From an uncultured Eubacterium sp. (GTDB taxonomy: Bacteria > Bacillota > Clostridia > Oscillospirales > Acutalibacteraceae), in NCBI RefSeq assembly GCF_934525195.1, contig NZ_CAKSZA010000003.1, positions 62,001-126,000 on the forward strand: 64,000 nucleotides of DNA. Reading direction: 5' to 3'. Below are positions 16,409 through 24,978 of this stretch, one piece after another; positions within the stretch are counted from its first letter, which is position 1; every line of letters starts with the position of its first letter. The notes beneath the pieces are model-generated. The model was not told the DNA's origin. It did no database searches and was given only the letters and a program-made list of their open reading frames with translations. The translations under genes and the position numbers were made by a program.

Positions 16409-18403
16409 ATGGAAGAAGAAAAGAACTTAACCAACCTTGAGGAAGAGGATATCAACACCGTTGTAACAGAAGAATACAATGCGGATGATATTCAGGTACT
16501 TGAGGGACTTGAGGCGGTTAGAAAAAGACCGGGTATGTACATAGGCTCAACAGGACCGAGAGGACTCCACCACCTTGTTTACGAGATTGTGGACAACTCT
16601 ATTGACGAGGCTCTTGCAGGCTATTGTACTCATATTGAAACCGAGATTTTGCCGGGCAACATCATCACAGTTCGTGACAACGGCCGTGGTATTCCGACCG
16701 GTATTAATGAAAAAACAGGGCTTCCTGCCGTAACCGTTGTTCTCACGGTTCTCCACGCAGGCGGTAAATTCGGCGGTTCGGGCTACAAGGTTTCGGGCGG
16801 TTTGCACGGTGTTGGTTCATCGGTTGTAAACGCACTTTCGGAATGGCTTGAAGTTGAAGTAACTCAAAACGGCCACATTTATGCACAGAGATTTGAAAGA
16901 GGCATACCTGTAAATGATTTGCACATCATTGGCGACAGTGACGGTCAAGGCACATTTATCAAATTCAAGGCGGATGACGAAATTTTCCAAGAAACAACAC
17001 AATATGATTTTGACATCCTTGAAAGACGACTTCGTGAGCAGGCATTCCTCAACGCAGGTCTTTCAATCAGCCTTACAGACAAGAGAGAACTTGCCGAAAA
17101 GCCTGAGGGCGACAAGTACGGCGAGGATGAACACACTGCCGTTTATTGCTACGAGGGCGGTATTCGCTCATTCGTTGAATGGATAAACGAAAGCAGAGGA
17201 CTTACTCCTATTCAGCCTGAGGTTATTCATATCTCAACCACAAAAGACGACAGAAGTGCGGAAGTTGCACTTTGCTATACAGACAGTTATTCCGAAACAA
17301 AACTTTCATTTGCAAACAACATCAACACTGTTGACGGCGGTACTCACGAAACAGGATTTAAGACTGCCCTTACAAGAGTGTTTAATGATTACGGCAAAAA
17401 ATACGGAATTCTCAAGGACAGCGACAAGAAATTTACAGGTGACGATGTTCGAGAGGGTATCACCGTTGTAATTTCGGTTAAACTTACAGAGGCTCAGTTT
17501 GAGGGTCAAACAAAGGGCAAACTCGGCAACACAGATATTACGGGTCTTGTGTCGGGTCTTGTTTACGACAAACTTATGACTTATTTTGAGGAGCACCCGC
17601 AGGTTGCGAAAACACTCCTCAACAAATCGCTTGACGCTTCCCGTGCAAGAGAAGCAGCAAGAAAAGCAAGAGAAAACGCAAGAAGAAAATCCCCGCTTGA
17701 GAGCAACTCTTTGCCGGGCAAACTTTCGGACTGCACATCAAAAGAACCTGAAAAATGCGAAATCTACATCGTAGAGGGTGACTCTGCGGGAGGTTCCGCA
17801 AAGCTTGGCCGTGACCCTAAATATATGGCAATTCTTCCGCTTTGGGGTAAGATGCTCAACGTTGAAAAGGCACGACTTGACAAGGTTTACGGCAACGAAA
17901 AACTTGTGCCTGTAATCACGGCACTCGGCACGGGTATCGGCGAGGACTTCGATATTTCAAAGCTTCGCTATCACAAAATCGTGCTTATGGCGGATGCCGA
18001 TGTCGACGGTGCACATATTACAACTCTTTTGCTCACATTCTTCTTTAGATATATGCCGGAACTTATCGAACACGGACATATCTATTTGGCAATGCCACCG
18101 CTCTTTAAGGTAACAAAGAATAAAAAGAGCGAATACGCATATTCCGACGAGCAGAGAGATGAAATCACCCAAAAAATGGGCGGAGATTGCGATGTTCAGC
18201 GATACAAGGGTCTTGGTGAAATGGACCCTGAACAGCTTTGGGAAACCACAATGGACCCTGAGTTCAGAACAATGAAGCGTGTTACTGTTGATGACGCACA
18301 GATTGCAAGCGAAAACTTCTCTATCCTTATGGGTGAGGATGTTGAGCCGAGACGACAGTTTATCGAGCAAAACGCAAAGTTCGTTAAGAACCTCGATATT
18401 TAA
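16409..18403 (+). CDS. gyrB: DNA gyrase subunit B
   Basis: GyrB (664 aa) is the ATPase and Toprim subunit of gyrase. The GHKL ATP site is seen in EIVDNSIDEALAG and DNGRGIP, and the TVLHAGGKFGGSGYKVSGG lid region follows. The Toprim motif EGDSAGGSAK and the metal-binding DADVDGAHI follow in the second half, then QRYKGLGEMDPEQLWETTM near the end. It carries an acidic N-terminal extension of about 20 residues (NLTNLEEEDINTVV). gyrA starts 24 bases after its stop. Confidence 0.97.
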   Translation: MEEEKNLTNLEEEDINTVVTEEYNADDIQVLEGLEAVRKRPGMYIGSTGPRGLHHLVYEIVDNSIDEALAGYCTHIETEILPGNIITVRDNGRGIPTGINEKTGLPAVTVVLTVLHAGGKFGGSGYKVSGGLHGVGSSVVNALSEWLEVEVTQNGHIYAQRFERGIPVNDLHIIGDSDGQGTFIKFKADDEIFQETTQYDFDILERRLREQAFLNAGLSISLTDKRELAEKPEGDKYGEDEHTAVYCYEGGIRSFVEWINESRGLTPIQPEVIHISTTKDDRSAEVALCYTDSYSETKLSFANNINTVDGGTHETGFKTALTRVFNDYGKKYGILKDSDKKFTGDDVREGITVVISVKLTEAQFEGQTKGKLGNTDITGLVSGLVYDKLMTYFEEHPQVAKTLLNKSLDASRAREAARKARENARRKSPLESNSLPGKLSDCTSKEPEKCEIYIVEGDSAGGSAKLGRDPKYMAILPLWGKMLNVEKARLDKVYGNEKLVPVITALGTGIGEDFDISKLRYHKIVLMADADVDGAHITTLLLTFFFRYMPELIEHGHIYLAMPPLFKVTKNKKSEYAYSDEQRDEITQKMGGDCDVQRYKGLGEMDPEQLWETTMDPEFRTMKRVTVDDAQIASENFSILMGEDVEPRRQFIEQNAKFVKNLDI

Positions 18404-18427
18404 TTTTAGAATAGGAGATATTACAAA

Positions 18428-20956
18428 ATGGCAAGAAAAGAAGTAGTGCGTGACAATATTGACTATTCTAACCAAAAAATAGTTGATGTTGAAATCAGCA
18501 AGGAAATAAGAAGCGCCTTTCTTGACTACTCAATGAGCGTTATTGTTTCCCGTGCCCTCCCTGATGTCAGGGACGGCTTGAAGCCTGTTCACAGAAGAAT
18601 ACTTTATGCAATGTACAACACCGGACTTTATCCGGACAAGCCTTACCGTAAGTGTGCCACCACCGTCGGTGAAGTGCTCGGTCACTATCACCCACACGGT
18701 GACGCATCCGTTTATGATGCTTTGGTAAGAATGGCACAGGACTTTTCGCTCCGTCATCCGCTTGTTGACGGTCACGGAAACTTCGGTAGCGTTGACGGCG
18801 ACCCAGCCGCCGCATACAGATATACAGAAGCAAGAATGAGCAAAATTTCGCTCAAAATGCTTGAAGATATTAAAAAAGACACAGTAAACTGGGTTCCTAA
18901 CTTTGACGACACGGAAGTTGAACCCGAAGTTTTGCCTACAAAGTTCCCGTGCTTGCTCATCAACGGCTCATCGGGTATCGCAGTAGGTATGGCAACCAAT
19001 ATTCCGCCTCACAATATGGGCGAGGTTGCAGAGGGTGTTTGCTGTCTTATTGACAATCCCGATGCCGAACTTGAAGAAATTATGCAATACATCAAAGGTC
19101 CGGACTTCCCGACCCACGGTATTATTATGGGCGCAAAGGGCATCAGAGAAGCATATTCAACAGGCAGAGGCAAAATTATTGTTCGTGCAAGAGCCGAAAT
19201 CAAGGAAACCAAGAACGACAGATACAAAATTATCGTTACCGAACTTCCTTACAGCGTAAATAAAAGACGACTTATCGAAAAAATTGCCGAACTCATCAAG
19301 GACAAGAGAATTGAGGGCATTGCCGATTTGCAGGACTATACCGACAGACACGGTATGCATATCGAAATCACAATAAAGAGAGATGCAAACGCACAGGTTG
19401 TGCTCAATAATCTTTACAAAATGACCGAAATGCAGACAACTTTCGGCGTTATCCTCCTTGCTCTTGACGGAGGAGTTCCTAAAATTCTCACACTCAAGCA
19501 AATTCTTCAAAAATACATCTCGTTCCAAGAGGAGATTATCACAAGAAGAACAAGATTTTATCTCAAGAAAGCCGAAGAGCGTGCTCACATTTTGGAGGGT
19601 CTTGCAAAGGCGCTCGACATTGTTGATGAGGTTATCGCAACAATTCGTGCCTGTCGTGGCGGACAGAGCGAAGCAAAGCAAGCCATTATGGACAAGTTCG
19701 GATTTGACGACCCACAGGCAGCAGCTATCGTTGCTTACCGTTTGGGTCAGTTGGCAGGTCTTGAAATCGAAAAGATTTTGAACGAGTTGGAAGAACTCCA
19801 CGAAAAAATCAAGGACTACCATGACATTCTCAACAACGAGCAGAGAGTGCTTGAAATCATCAAGACGGAAATCCGTGAAGTTGCCGACAAATACGGTGAC
19901 GAAAGAAGAACGGAAATTTCCGCATTCACAGGCGATGTTGACGATGAGGATCTTATTCCTGTTGAAGATTGTATTCTCACACTCACCGAGCGTGGCTACA
20001 TCAAGCGTCAGACAGTTGACACCTACAAAGCTCAAAACCGTGGCGGCAAGGGCATTATGGGTATGTCAAGACGAGAAGAAGATGTTGCAAAGAATATGTT
20101 TACATGTTCAACTCACGATGCTATACTCATCTTTACTAATATGGGCAAGGTGTTCAAGCTGAAGGGTTATCAAATTCCCGAAGCTTCAAGAACAAGCAAG
20201 GGTATGAATGTCATCAACCTTTTGCCGATTGAACAAGACGAAAAAGTTACTGCAATGGTTAAAGTGCCAAAAGAGGGCGACAGAGAATATCTCTGTATGG
20301 TCACACGAAACGGCGTCATCAAGCGTACAGCACTTGACCAATACAACAACATCAGAAAAACAGGCATTATTGCCATCAATCTTGACGAGGGTGACGAACT
20401 CTGCTGGGTTGAAATCACAGACGGCGAACGCAATCTCATTGTTGCCACTCATGACGGTATGGCTATCTGCTTCAAGGAAGAGGACGCCCGTCTTATCGGC
20501 AGAACCGCAAGAGGTGTAAGAGCTATTCAGCTTGCCGAGGGCGACTATGTTGTCGGCTTTGCAGTCGCAGTTGAAAATATGCAACTCCTCACCGTATCTG
20601 AAACAGGCTACGGCAGAAGATCAGATTTTGAGGATTATCGTGTTCAGGGCAGAGCCGGCAAGGGACTTATCAATTACCACACCGACAAATACGGCAAGGT
20701 TGCTATGATTGCTCCTGTTATGGAAGAAAATGATGTTATTATGATTACCTCCGACGGTGTAGTTATCCGCACCCACGCCGACCAAATCTCGCTCATCAAG
20801 AGAGGCGGCAAGGGCGTTAAGGTAATGACCGTTAAGGACAACGAAAAGGTTGCAACAATAGGTATTGTTGAACGAGCAAACGATGAGGAAGAAATCACCG
20901 CTCCGGAGCAAACAGATGCCGAGGCACAGGATGAAGATGTGCCGAACGAGGAATAA
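18428..20956 (+). CDS. gyrA: DNA gyrase subunit A
   Basis: GyrA (842 aa) breaks and rejoins DNA; the catalytic Tyr is residue 132 in AYRYTEARM. The quinolone-resistance region reads HPHGDASVYDALVRMAQ, so the position equal to E. coli Ser83 is Ala93 here, while the Asp87 equivalent (Asp97) is kept. The C-terminal beta-pinwheel contains the GyrA box-like repeat (QNRGGKGIMGM) needed for DNA wrapping and negative supercoiling, which separates it from ParC. An acidic tail (EETDAEAQDEDVPNEE-like) ends the protein. It is co-transcribed with gyrB. Confidence 0.97.
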   Translation: MARKEVVRDNIDYSNQKIVDVEISKEIRSAFLDYSMSVIVSRALPDVRDGLKPVHRRILYAMYNTGLYPDKPYRKCATTVGEVLGHYHPHGDASVYDALVRMAQDFSLRHPLVDGHGNFGSVDGDPAAAYRYTEARMSKISLKMLEDIKKDTVNWVPNFDDTEVEPEVLPTKFPCLLINGSSGIAVGMATNIPPHNMGEVAEGVCCLIDNPDAELEEIMQYIKGPDFPTHGIIMGAKGIREAYSTGRGKIIVRARAEIKETKNDRYKIIVTELPYSVNKRRLIEKIAELIKDKRIEGIADLQDYTDRHGMHIEITIKRDANAQVVLNNLYKMTEMQTTFGVILLALDGGVPKILTLKQILQKYISFQEEIITRRTRFYLKKAEERAHILEGLAKALDIVDEVIATIRACRGGQSEAKQAIMDKFGFDDPQAAAIVAYRLGQLAGLEIEKILNELEELHEKIKDYHDILNNEQRVLEIIKTEIREVADKYGDERRTEISAFTGDVDDEDLIPVEDCILTLTERGYIKRQTVDTYKAQNRGGKGIMGMSRREEDVAKNMFTCSTHDAILIFTNMGKVFKLKGYQIPEASRTSKGMNVINLLPIEQDEKVTAMVKVPKEGDREYLCMVTRNGVIKRTALDQYNNIRKTGIIAINLDEGDELCWVEITDGERNLIVATHDGMAICFKEEDARLIGRTARGVRAIQLAEGDYVVGFAVAVENMQLLTVSETGYGRRSDFEDYRVQGRAGKGLINYHTDKYGKVAMIAPVMEENDVIMITSDGVVIRTHADQISLIKRGGKGVKVMTVKDNEKVATIGIVERANDEEEITAPEQTDAEAQDEDVPNEE

Positions 20957-20989
20957 TAACCGTCAGTGATGACGACAGAGGAGTAATTT

Positions 20990-22774
20990 ATGGAAAAAGG
21001 ATATAATATCGACGATATTCTCTCGGAGGTGCAAAAACGCCGTGAGGAAAACGAGGCTCAGATTAAGTCGGACAGCGAAGCCGCAAAAAGAGTTGTTGAC
21101 GAAATCATCAACAGCAAAAAATCAGAGCCTGTCGTTGAGGATATAACTCCAAGCGAAGAGCCTGAGGAGGAATCGCAGGATACTTATTCTCAAACCACAA
21201 ATGATGAAACACAAGAGCCTGTTCAAGAGGCACAGCCTGTTAATCGAAAAGTGCCTGAAATCAAAGAGGAAAAGCCTGTAAAAAAGGCTGAACCGCAGGC
21301 TCATTCTGTAAAAAAAGTACCAAAAACGGACACAGCTCCGCTTGAACCGATAAATTTTGCACCGAGAAAGAGCAAGAAAAAGGCAAAAAAAGCGGATGAC
21401 GAGGACTTTGTTGATGTTAAGGAAATAGTTGACCAAAACAACGACTACGAAAATTACTACATCAACACTTCCGACAAGGATGCCCGTGACAGAGCCCGTG
21501 CAAGAAAGAAAAAGAAAAACGAGAAGAAGAAAAAGAAGAACACCGCAGTTCGTGTTATTCTCATTCTGCTTGTTATCGTTCTTTGTGCAGGAATCGGTGT
21601 TTATTGGTATGTCAACAATATTTTGGAGACCGTGACGGACGATAATGCGGACAAGCAAGTCAGCGTTACCTCATTCAGAATGGACGAGCGAATTGAGAGC
21701 TTTGACCCGATTGAAGAAGCAGACGCATCGGAAATCGGCTCGCTCAAAGATATGATTAAGAAGTGGTACAGGAACGGTTCGCCTGCATCGTCAACAAGAG
21801 TGCTCAACATTATGCTCATCGGTGAGGACACCCGTGGCAAAAAGGTGCTTGAAAGCGGAACAAGAGCCGATTCTGCAATCATTGCAAGCGTAAATCTTGA
21901 CACAAAGCAGATTAAACTCACATCAATTCTCCGTGATGCCTACGCTTATTGGGAAACCACACCGGGTGACGAATCAACAGGTCATTTCGGCAAAATCAAC
22001 GGCGCAATGTCAACTTACGGCGGCGATATTCACACCTACATTTCGGCAGTTGAAAATCTTTATAAGATTAAGATAGACAACTATGTCATTGTTAACTTTA
22101 CGAGTTTTGAAAAGATAATCGACAATTTGGGCGGTGTTGAGCTTGAACTCACAAGTTCTGAAATTAACGAAATCAACAACCACCAAAAGAGATACGGCGG
22201 TGTTCACATCGACAAAACCTTTGACGGAAACAAGGGCACTCTCAAGCTTTCGGGCAAGCAGGCTCTCGCTTATTGCAGAATCAGAAAGATTGACTCCGAC
22301 AATATGCGTGCAAACCGTCAAAAAATTTGTATCACCAAGGTGCTTAATAATTTGAAAAACGCTTCAAGCGTTCAGCTTCTCAAAATTCTCAACGATATGG
22401 TGCCTTATATCCGCACCGATATGCCAAAGAGCAATATCGTTTCAACCGCAAAATATGCGCTCAAAGAGGGCTGGATGAACTATGCCGTTAAGACATCAAA
22501 TCTTCCTGAATACAGAAATGACGAGAACGGCGCAGGCGGTAGCTTTTACGGTGCTTGGTGCTGGAAAGCCGACTATCCGATGGACGCATATATGCTCCAA
22601 ATGGATATTTACGGCAAGAGCAGTATCACACTTGCACGCACAAGAGTTGATTACATCAATTGCCGTGAAACAGGTTTTTATTCGGAAACAGGCTATGCCG
22701 TGCAGGCAACCTACACCAATGAAAACTACGGCGAAGTAACCACCCGTGCACCGGAAAAAACCGACGAAGAATAA
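20990..22774 (+). CDS. LytR-CpsA-Psr family cell-wall glycopolymer ligase
   Basis: A 594-aa membrane protein. Residues 1-180 are an unusually long, charged, low-complexity cytoplasmic region rich in Glu, Pro and Lys, ending in a poly-Lys stretch. One transmembrane helix follows at about 184-207. The extracellular LCP domain (from about residue 270) has LNIMLIGEDTR, RADSAIIASVNL and YCRIRKIDSDNMRANRQK, which hold the Asp and Arg residues that bind the polyprenyl-pyrophosphate-linked substrate. The family attaches teichoic acids or capsule to peptidoglycan. It follows gyrA by 33 bases with its own ribosome site (AGAGGAG). Confidence 0.88.
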   Translation: MEKGYNIDDILSEVQKRREENEAQIKSDSEAAKRVVDEIINSKKSEPVVEDITPSEEPEEESQDTYSQTTNDETQEPVQEAQPVNRKVPEIKEEKPVKKAEPQAHSVKKVPKTDTAPLEPINFAPRKSKKKAKKADDEDFVDVKEIVDQNNDYENYYINTSDKDARDRARARKKKKNEKKKKKNTAVRVILILLVIVLCAGIGVYWYVNNILETVTDDNADKQVSVTSFRMDERIESFDPIEEADASEIGSLKDMIKKWYRNGSPASSTRVLNIMLIGEDTRGKKVLESGTRADSAIIASVNLDTKQIKLTSILRDAYAYWETTPGDESTGHFGKINGAMSTYGGDIHTYISAVENLYKIKIDNYVIVNFTSFEKIIDNLGGVELELTSSEINEINNHQKRYGGVHIDKTFDGNKGTLKLSGKQALAYCRIRKIDSDNMRANRQKICITKVLNNLKNASSVQLLKILNDMVPYIRTDMPKSNIVSTAKYALKEGWMNYAVKTSNLPEYRNDENGAGGSFYGAWCWKADYPMDAYMLQMDIYGKSSITLARTRVDYINCRETGFYSETGYAVQATYTNENYGEVTTRAPEKTDEE

Positions 22775-22789
22775 ACCAATTAAGGCTCC

Positions 22790-22975
22790 CCTTGCAACGC
22801 ATACAAAAGGGTAAAGCTGTCGCAAATATAAACCAATTATGGCTCCCCTTGTTGCAAGGGGAGCTGTCGTGCTTTATGCACGACTGAGGGGTTAAAAGGA
22901 ATAATTAATATAAAACCCCACCGTCTTTTTGCTACGCAAAAATCCACCTCCCCTTTTTTAAAAGGGGAGGCATAA
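22790..22975. repeat. Cluster of CTCCCC/GGGGAG palindromes, two orientations
   Basis: After the LCP gene there is a degenerate unit (22783-22830), a full CTCCCCTTGTTGCAAGGGGAG unit with GTCGTGCTTTATGCACGAC and GAGGGGTTAA, then the inverted form starting AAAACCCCACCGTC with CACCTCCCC...GGGGAGG. The same pair of opposed units occurs at 7725-7901. Confidence 0.6.
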
Positions 22976-22980
22976 ATTTT

Positions 22981-23003
22981 AGGCGAACACAGTTCGCCCC
23001 TAC
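22981..23003 (-). repeat. GGCGAACACAGTTCGCC palindrome
   Basis: One copy of the short palindrome, inverted relative to the copy at 2308, followed directly by the terminator hairpin. Confidence 0.6.
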
Positions 23004-23013
23004 GAAATAAAGA

Positions 23014-23046
23014 AACGACCTATTAAATATAATAGGTCGTTTTTGT
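23014..23046 (+). terminator. Rho-independent terminator
   Basis: ACGACCTATTA, a short AATA loop and TAATAGGTCGT form an 11-bp perfect stem followed by TTTTTGTT. It ends the upstream transcript and insulates the toxin promoter whose -35 starts at 23046. Confidence 0.8.
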
Positions 23047-23074
23047 TGACAGATATTTCAGAATAATATATAAT
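23046..23074 (+). promoter_or_regulatory. Consensus sigma-A promoter of the small toxin-like gene
   Basis: TTGACA (23046-23051), 17-bp spacer and TATAAT (23069-23074), a perfect match to the consensus. The predicted transcript starts near 23081 and has a leader of about 84 nt. Confidence 0.8.
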
Positions 23075-23131
23075 CTTTTTCGGACAAGGAGATTTGTCTT
23101 GAAAAACGGATAGGCGGTTAAATCTTACCTC

Positions 23132-23163
23132 CGAACTTCATTTGAAGAACGAGGAGGTGGTAT
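23132..23163 (+). promoter_or_regulatory. Leader hairpin sequestering the toxin ribosome-binding site
   Basis: ACCTCC near 23132 pairs with GGAGGT near 23153 and encloses a CTTCATTTGAAG inner stem. The GGAGGT is the Shine-Dalgarno sequence of the 24-aa ORF, so translation would be blocked in this fold, as known for type I toxin mRNAs. Confidence 0.6.
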
Positions 23164-23164
23164 T

Positions 23165-23239
23165 ATGGATTATCTTATTATTTTAACGGTTTTCGTTATA
23201 GTATATACAGGATACATAATTGAAATAAAGAAGAAGTAA
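23165..23239 (+). CDS. 24-aa hydrophobic peptide, candidate type I toxin
   Basis: This very short ORF encodes 24 residues: MDYLIILTVFVIVYTGYII followed by EIKKK. That is one hydrophobic helix with a positively charged tail, the standard design of membrane-acting type I toxins. It has a strong GGAGG ribosome site, a consensus promoter, a leader hairpin that hides the ribosome site, a 10-bp hairpin over the stop codon, and a convergent consensus promoter for an antisense RNA at its 3' end. That layout is like TxpA/RatA of B. subtilis, where the RNAs overlap at their 3' ends. I do not assign it to a named family. It could instead be a small regulatory membrane peptide. Confidence 0.65.
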   Translation: MDYLIILTVFVIVYTGYIIEIKKK

Positions 23240-23319
23240 TCGCCCAAACTTCCAAATGAGTGCGATTACTTCATTGCTCAATCAAGGAGGTTGACCGTCT
23301 GTCGGACTGCTCCTTGTTC
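23230..23319 (-). ncRNA. Predicted antisense RNA (antitoxin) to the small toxin gene
   Basis: Transcription from the minus-strand promoter at 23326-23354 would start near 23319 and run leftward. It would pass the inverted CAAGGAG/CTCCTTG hairpin (23283-23316) and reach a second hairpin, AAGTAATCGC/GCGATTACTT (23234-23271), which on this strand is followed by CTTCTTTATTT and could act as terminator. The RNA, about 90 nt, would pair with the 3' end of the toxin mRNA. The 3' end position is a prediction. Confidence 0.55.
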
Positions 23320-23325
23320 ATTTTT
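23283..23325 (+). terminator. Terminator of the toxin mRNA
   Basis: CAAGGAG (23283-23289) pairs with CTCCTTG (23310-23316), with a GTTGACCGTCTGTCGGACTG loop that can itself pair, followed by TTCATTTTT. Confidence 0.6.
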
Positions 23326-23354
23326 ATTATATATAATTAGTTTGAATTTGTCAA
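23326..23354 (-). promoter_or_regulatory. Consensus sigma-A promoter for the antisense RNA
   Basis: Read on the minus strand: TTGACA (23349-23354), 17-bp spacer, TATAAT (23326-23331). It matches the consensus perfectly and faces the toxin gene. The phosphatase stop codon is at 23362-23364, so this promoter is not driving a protein gene. Confidence 0.8.
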
Positions 23355-23361
23355 CACTATG

Positions 23362-23994
23362 TTATTTTTCCAATTCGCTCAACGATACGGGTACGGTGTC
23401 GATGACTTCAACTTTTTTGCCCTGCATCCAAATTGACGGTGTGATGCGGAGCTTGTAGCCATAGCCGGCATCCATTTGCCAATGCGCCATAGGTGCTTCG
23501 GGCAAGCCATAGCACGACAAAATCGTCATCAAAACTCCTGCGTGCGACACGATGGCAAACTTTTCCGTGCCTGTTGACACGCAACCCTCAACGACCTGTT
23601 CAAACGCTTTGCAGACTCTCTGCACAAATTCTGCGTTGCTTTCGCCAAACGGCGGGCGTGCATACATATCGCCGTGAAGCCAGTTTTTGAAGTCCTCGTT
23701 GTCTTTCAAATCCTCTGCCGTCAGTTCCTCAAACTCGCCAAAAGAGTACTCGATGAAGTTATCTATTACAATTTTGTTATTTTTTGGATACATAATGTCA
23801 GCCGACTCCATTGCCCTTTTTAGTGGAGAAACGAACACGGCATCCACCTCCGGGTATGGGTGCTCTTTTTTTATCTCTTTGAGTTGTTCTATACCAAATG
23901 TGGACAAAGGATAATCCGTGTGCCCAATATACTGTGCGTTAAGATTGCCTTTTGTGAGTCCGTGTCTTAATAAATACACTGTGTATGATTTCAT
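23362..23994 (-). CDS. Histidine phosphatase superfamily protein (phosphoglycerate-mutase-like)
   Basis: A 210-aa member of the histidine phosphatase family. The phosphohistidine site is LLRHGLTKGN near residue 9, and the second catalytic His is in VSHAGVLM near residue 150. Such small versions are usually broad phosphatases (CobC/PhoE-like) rather than true glycolytic mutases; there is no cobalamin gene nearby to argue for CobC. GGAGG lies 8 bases before the ATG. It is divergent from the XRE regulator, with three operator-like repeats in the 180-bp gap, so it may be the regulator's target. Confidence 0.8.
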   Translation of the reverse strand: MKSYTVYLLRHGLTKGNLNAQYIGHTDYPLSTFGIEQLKEIKKEHPYPEVDAVFVSPLKRAMESADIMYPKNNKIVIDNFIEYSFGEFEELTAEDLKDNEDFKNWLHGDMYARPPFGESNAEFVQRVCKAFEQVVEGCVSTGTEKFAIVSHAGVLMTILSCYGLPEAPMAHWQMDAGYGYKLRITPSIWMQGKKVEVIDTVPVSLSELEK

Positions 23995-24033
23995 TATTTA
24001 AAACCTCCGTGAGAGTGATTTTTAACCAAATTA

Positions 24034-24116
24034 TTACAAATATACAACAAATAGAAAATAGTTCTTTACAAAATGTATAACGAGTGGTAATATGTATGAG
24101 GATTACAAATTGTATA
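24034..24116. promoter_or_regulatory. Three operator-like TACAAnnTGTA sites between divergent genes
   Basis: Related sites lie at 24034-24047 (TTACAAATATACAA), 24067-24077 (TACAAAATGTA) and 24104-24114 (TACAAATTGTA), spaced about 33-37 bp. The last two are near-perfect palindromes. The third is just upstream of a possible TTGAAA...TCTAAT promoter of the XRE gene. They fit autoregulated repressor sites of a helix-turn-helix protein. Confidence 0.5.
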
Positions 24117-24176
24117 GTGTTGAAAAGAGAACTATCGCTTTGTTCTAATATTTATGAATTGACATAAGGGGAAGCT

Positions 24177-24800
24177 ATGAAGAACGAAACAGAAAAGCTG
24201 TCCAAATTCTCCCAAATGCTTTCAAAAATGAGAAAAGAGAGAGGCATCAGCCAAAAAAAGGCTGCCACCGATTTGGGTATTTCTCAAGCACTTCTTTCTC
24301 ATTACGAAAAGGGCATAAGAGAATGTGGGCTTGATTTTGTTATAAAATGCAGTCGATATTACGGAGTCACTACCGATTATCTGCTTGGCGTGAGCGAAAG
24401 CAGAAACGGATTGAACGGTGACGTGCTTTCCGCTCTTAACAGCAACGGTGAGGGTCGTTCAATCAAATCTATGGCTCTCGCAACAAAATATTTGCTTGAG
24501 CTTGCAACCGCAGGCACAAACAATACACAAAGCAATTTTGTGTACGATTACTTTATGCTTTGCATATATCGTGGTGCATTGACCCTTGCAAAAGCAGGTG
24601 ATTTGCCAAAAGAGTTGTTCAGAATTGATTATTCTGTTGCCCGTGACTTGGCGTCGGCGGCTATTGCCGTGCAGGATGCAAAGTTTGTGCTTATCGAGGA
24701 TAAGTCACGCACAGGCTTTGAGGAAAACCAATTTGCTCCGCTCAAGGACTTAATCACCGAAGCAGAGGAATACATTTTGTCAAACTACATTTTAGAGTAA
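24177..24800 (+). CDS. XRE-family transcriptional regulator
   Basis: A 207-aa protein with an N-terminal XRE helix-turn-helix at about residues 12-67 (MRKERGISQKKAATDLGISQALLSHYEKG). The C-terminal 130 residues are mostly helical and of unknown function (for example LATKYLLELATAGTNNTQSNF). They lack a peptidase (ImmA-like) or cupin signature. It is divergent from the phosphatase gene and faces three operator-like sites. AGGGGAAGC precedes the start. The function of the C-terminal domain is not recognised. Confidence 0.8.
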   Translation: MKNETEKLSKFSQMLSKMRKERGISQKKAATDLGISQALLSHYEKGIRECGLDFVIKCSRYYGVTTDYLLGVSESRNGLNGDVLSALNSNGEGRSIKSMALATKYLLELATAGTNNTQSNFVYDYFMLCIYRGALTLAKAGDLPKELFRIDYSVARDLASAAIAVQDAKFVLIEDKSRTGFEENQFAPLKDLITEAEEYILSNYILE

Positions 24801-24849
24801 ACTATCAGGCTTTGCCTGAGCAAGTCAGATTGCAATATATATCGAAACG

Positions 24850-24877
24850 GAACGGCAGTTGTTGCCGTTCTTTTTCA
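24850..24877 (+). terminator. Rho-independent terminator after the XRE gene
   Basis: GAACGGCA and TGCCGTTC pair around a GTTGT loop, followed by TTTTT. Confidence 0.75.
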
Positions 24878-24912
24878 TTGACGGTGAATTTTCCGAATAT
24901 TTTGATATGTTC

Positions 24913-24952
24913 GTAGGGGCGTTATTGTTAGGCGAACACAGTTCGCCCCTAC
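24913..24952. repeat. GTAGGGGCG fragment plus full GGCGAACACAGTTCGCC palindrome
   Basis: A partial and a complete copy of the short palindrome lie between the XRE terminator and the convergent nucleosidase gene. Confidence 0.55.
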
Positions 24953-24978
24953 GGTTTTGTGGATGATTTGTCGTTTGA

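Noticed and set aside
19157..20035. Long open frame on the minus strand opposite gyrA (about 292 codons)
   Set aside because: Antisense to the conserved gyrase sequence with no ribosome site or family similarity; a coding-bias shadow.
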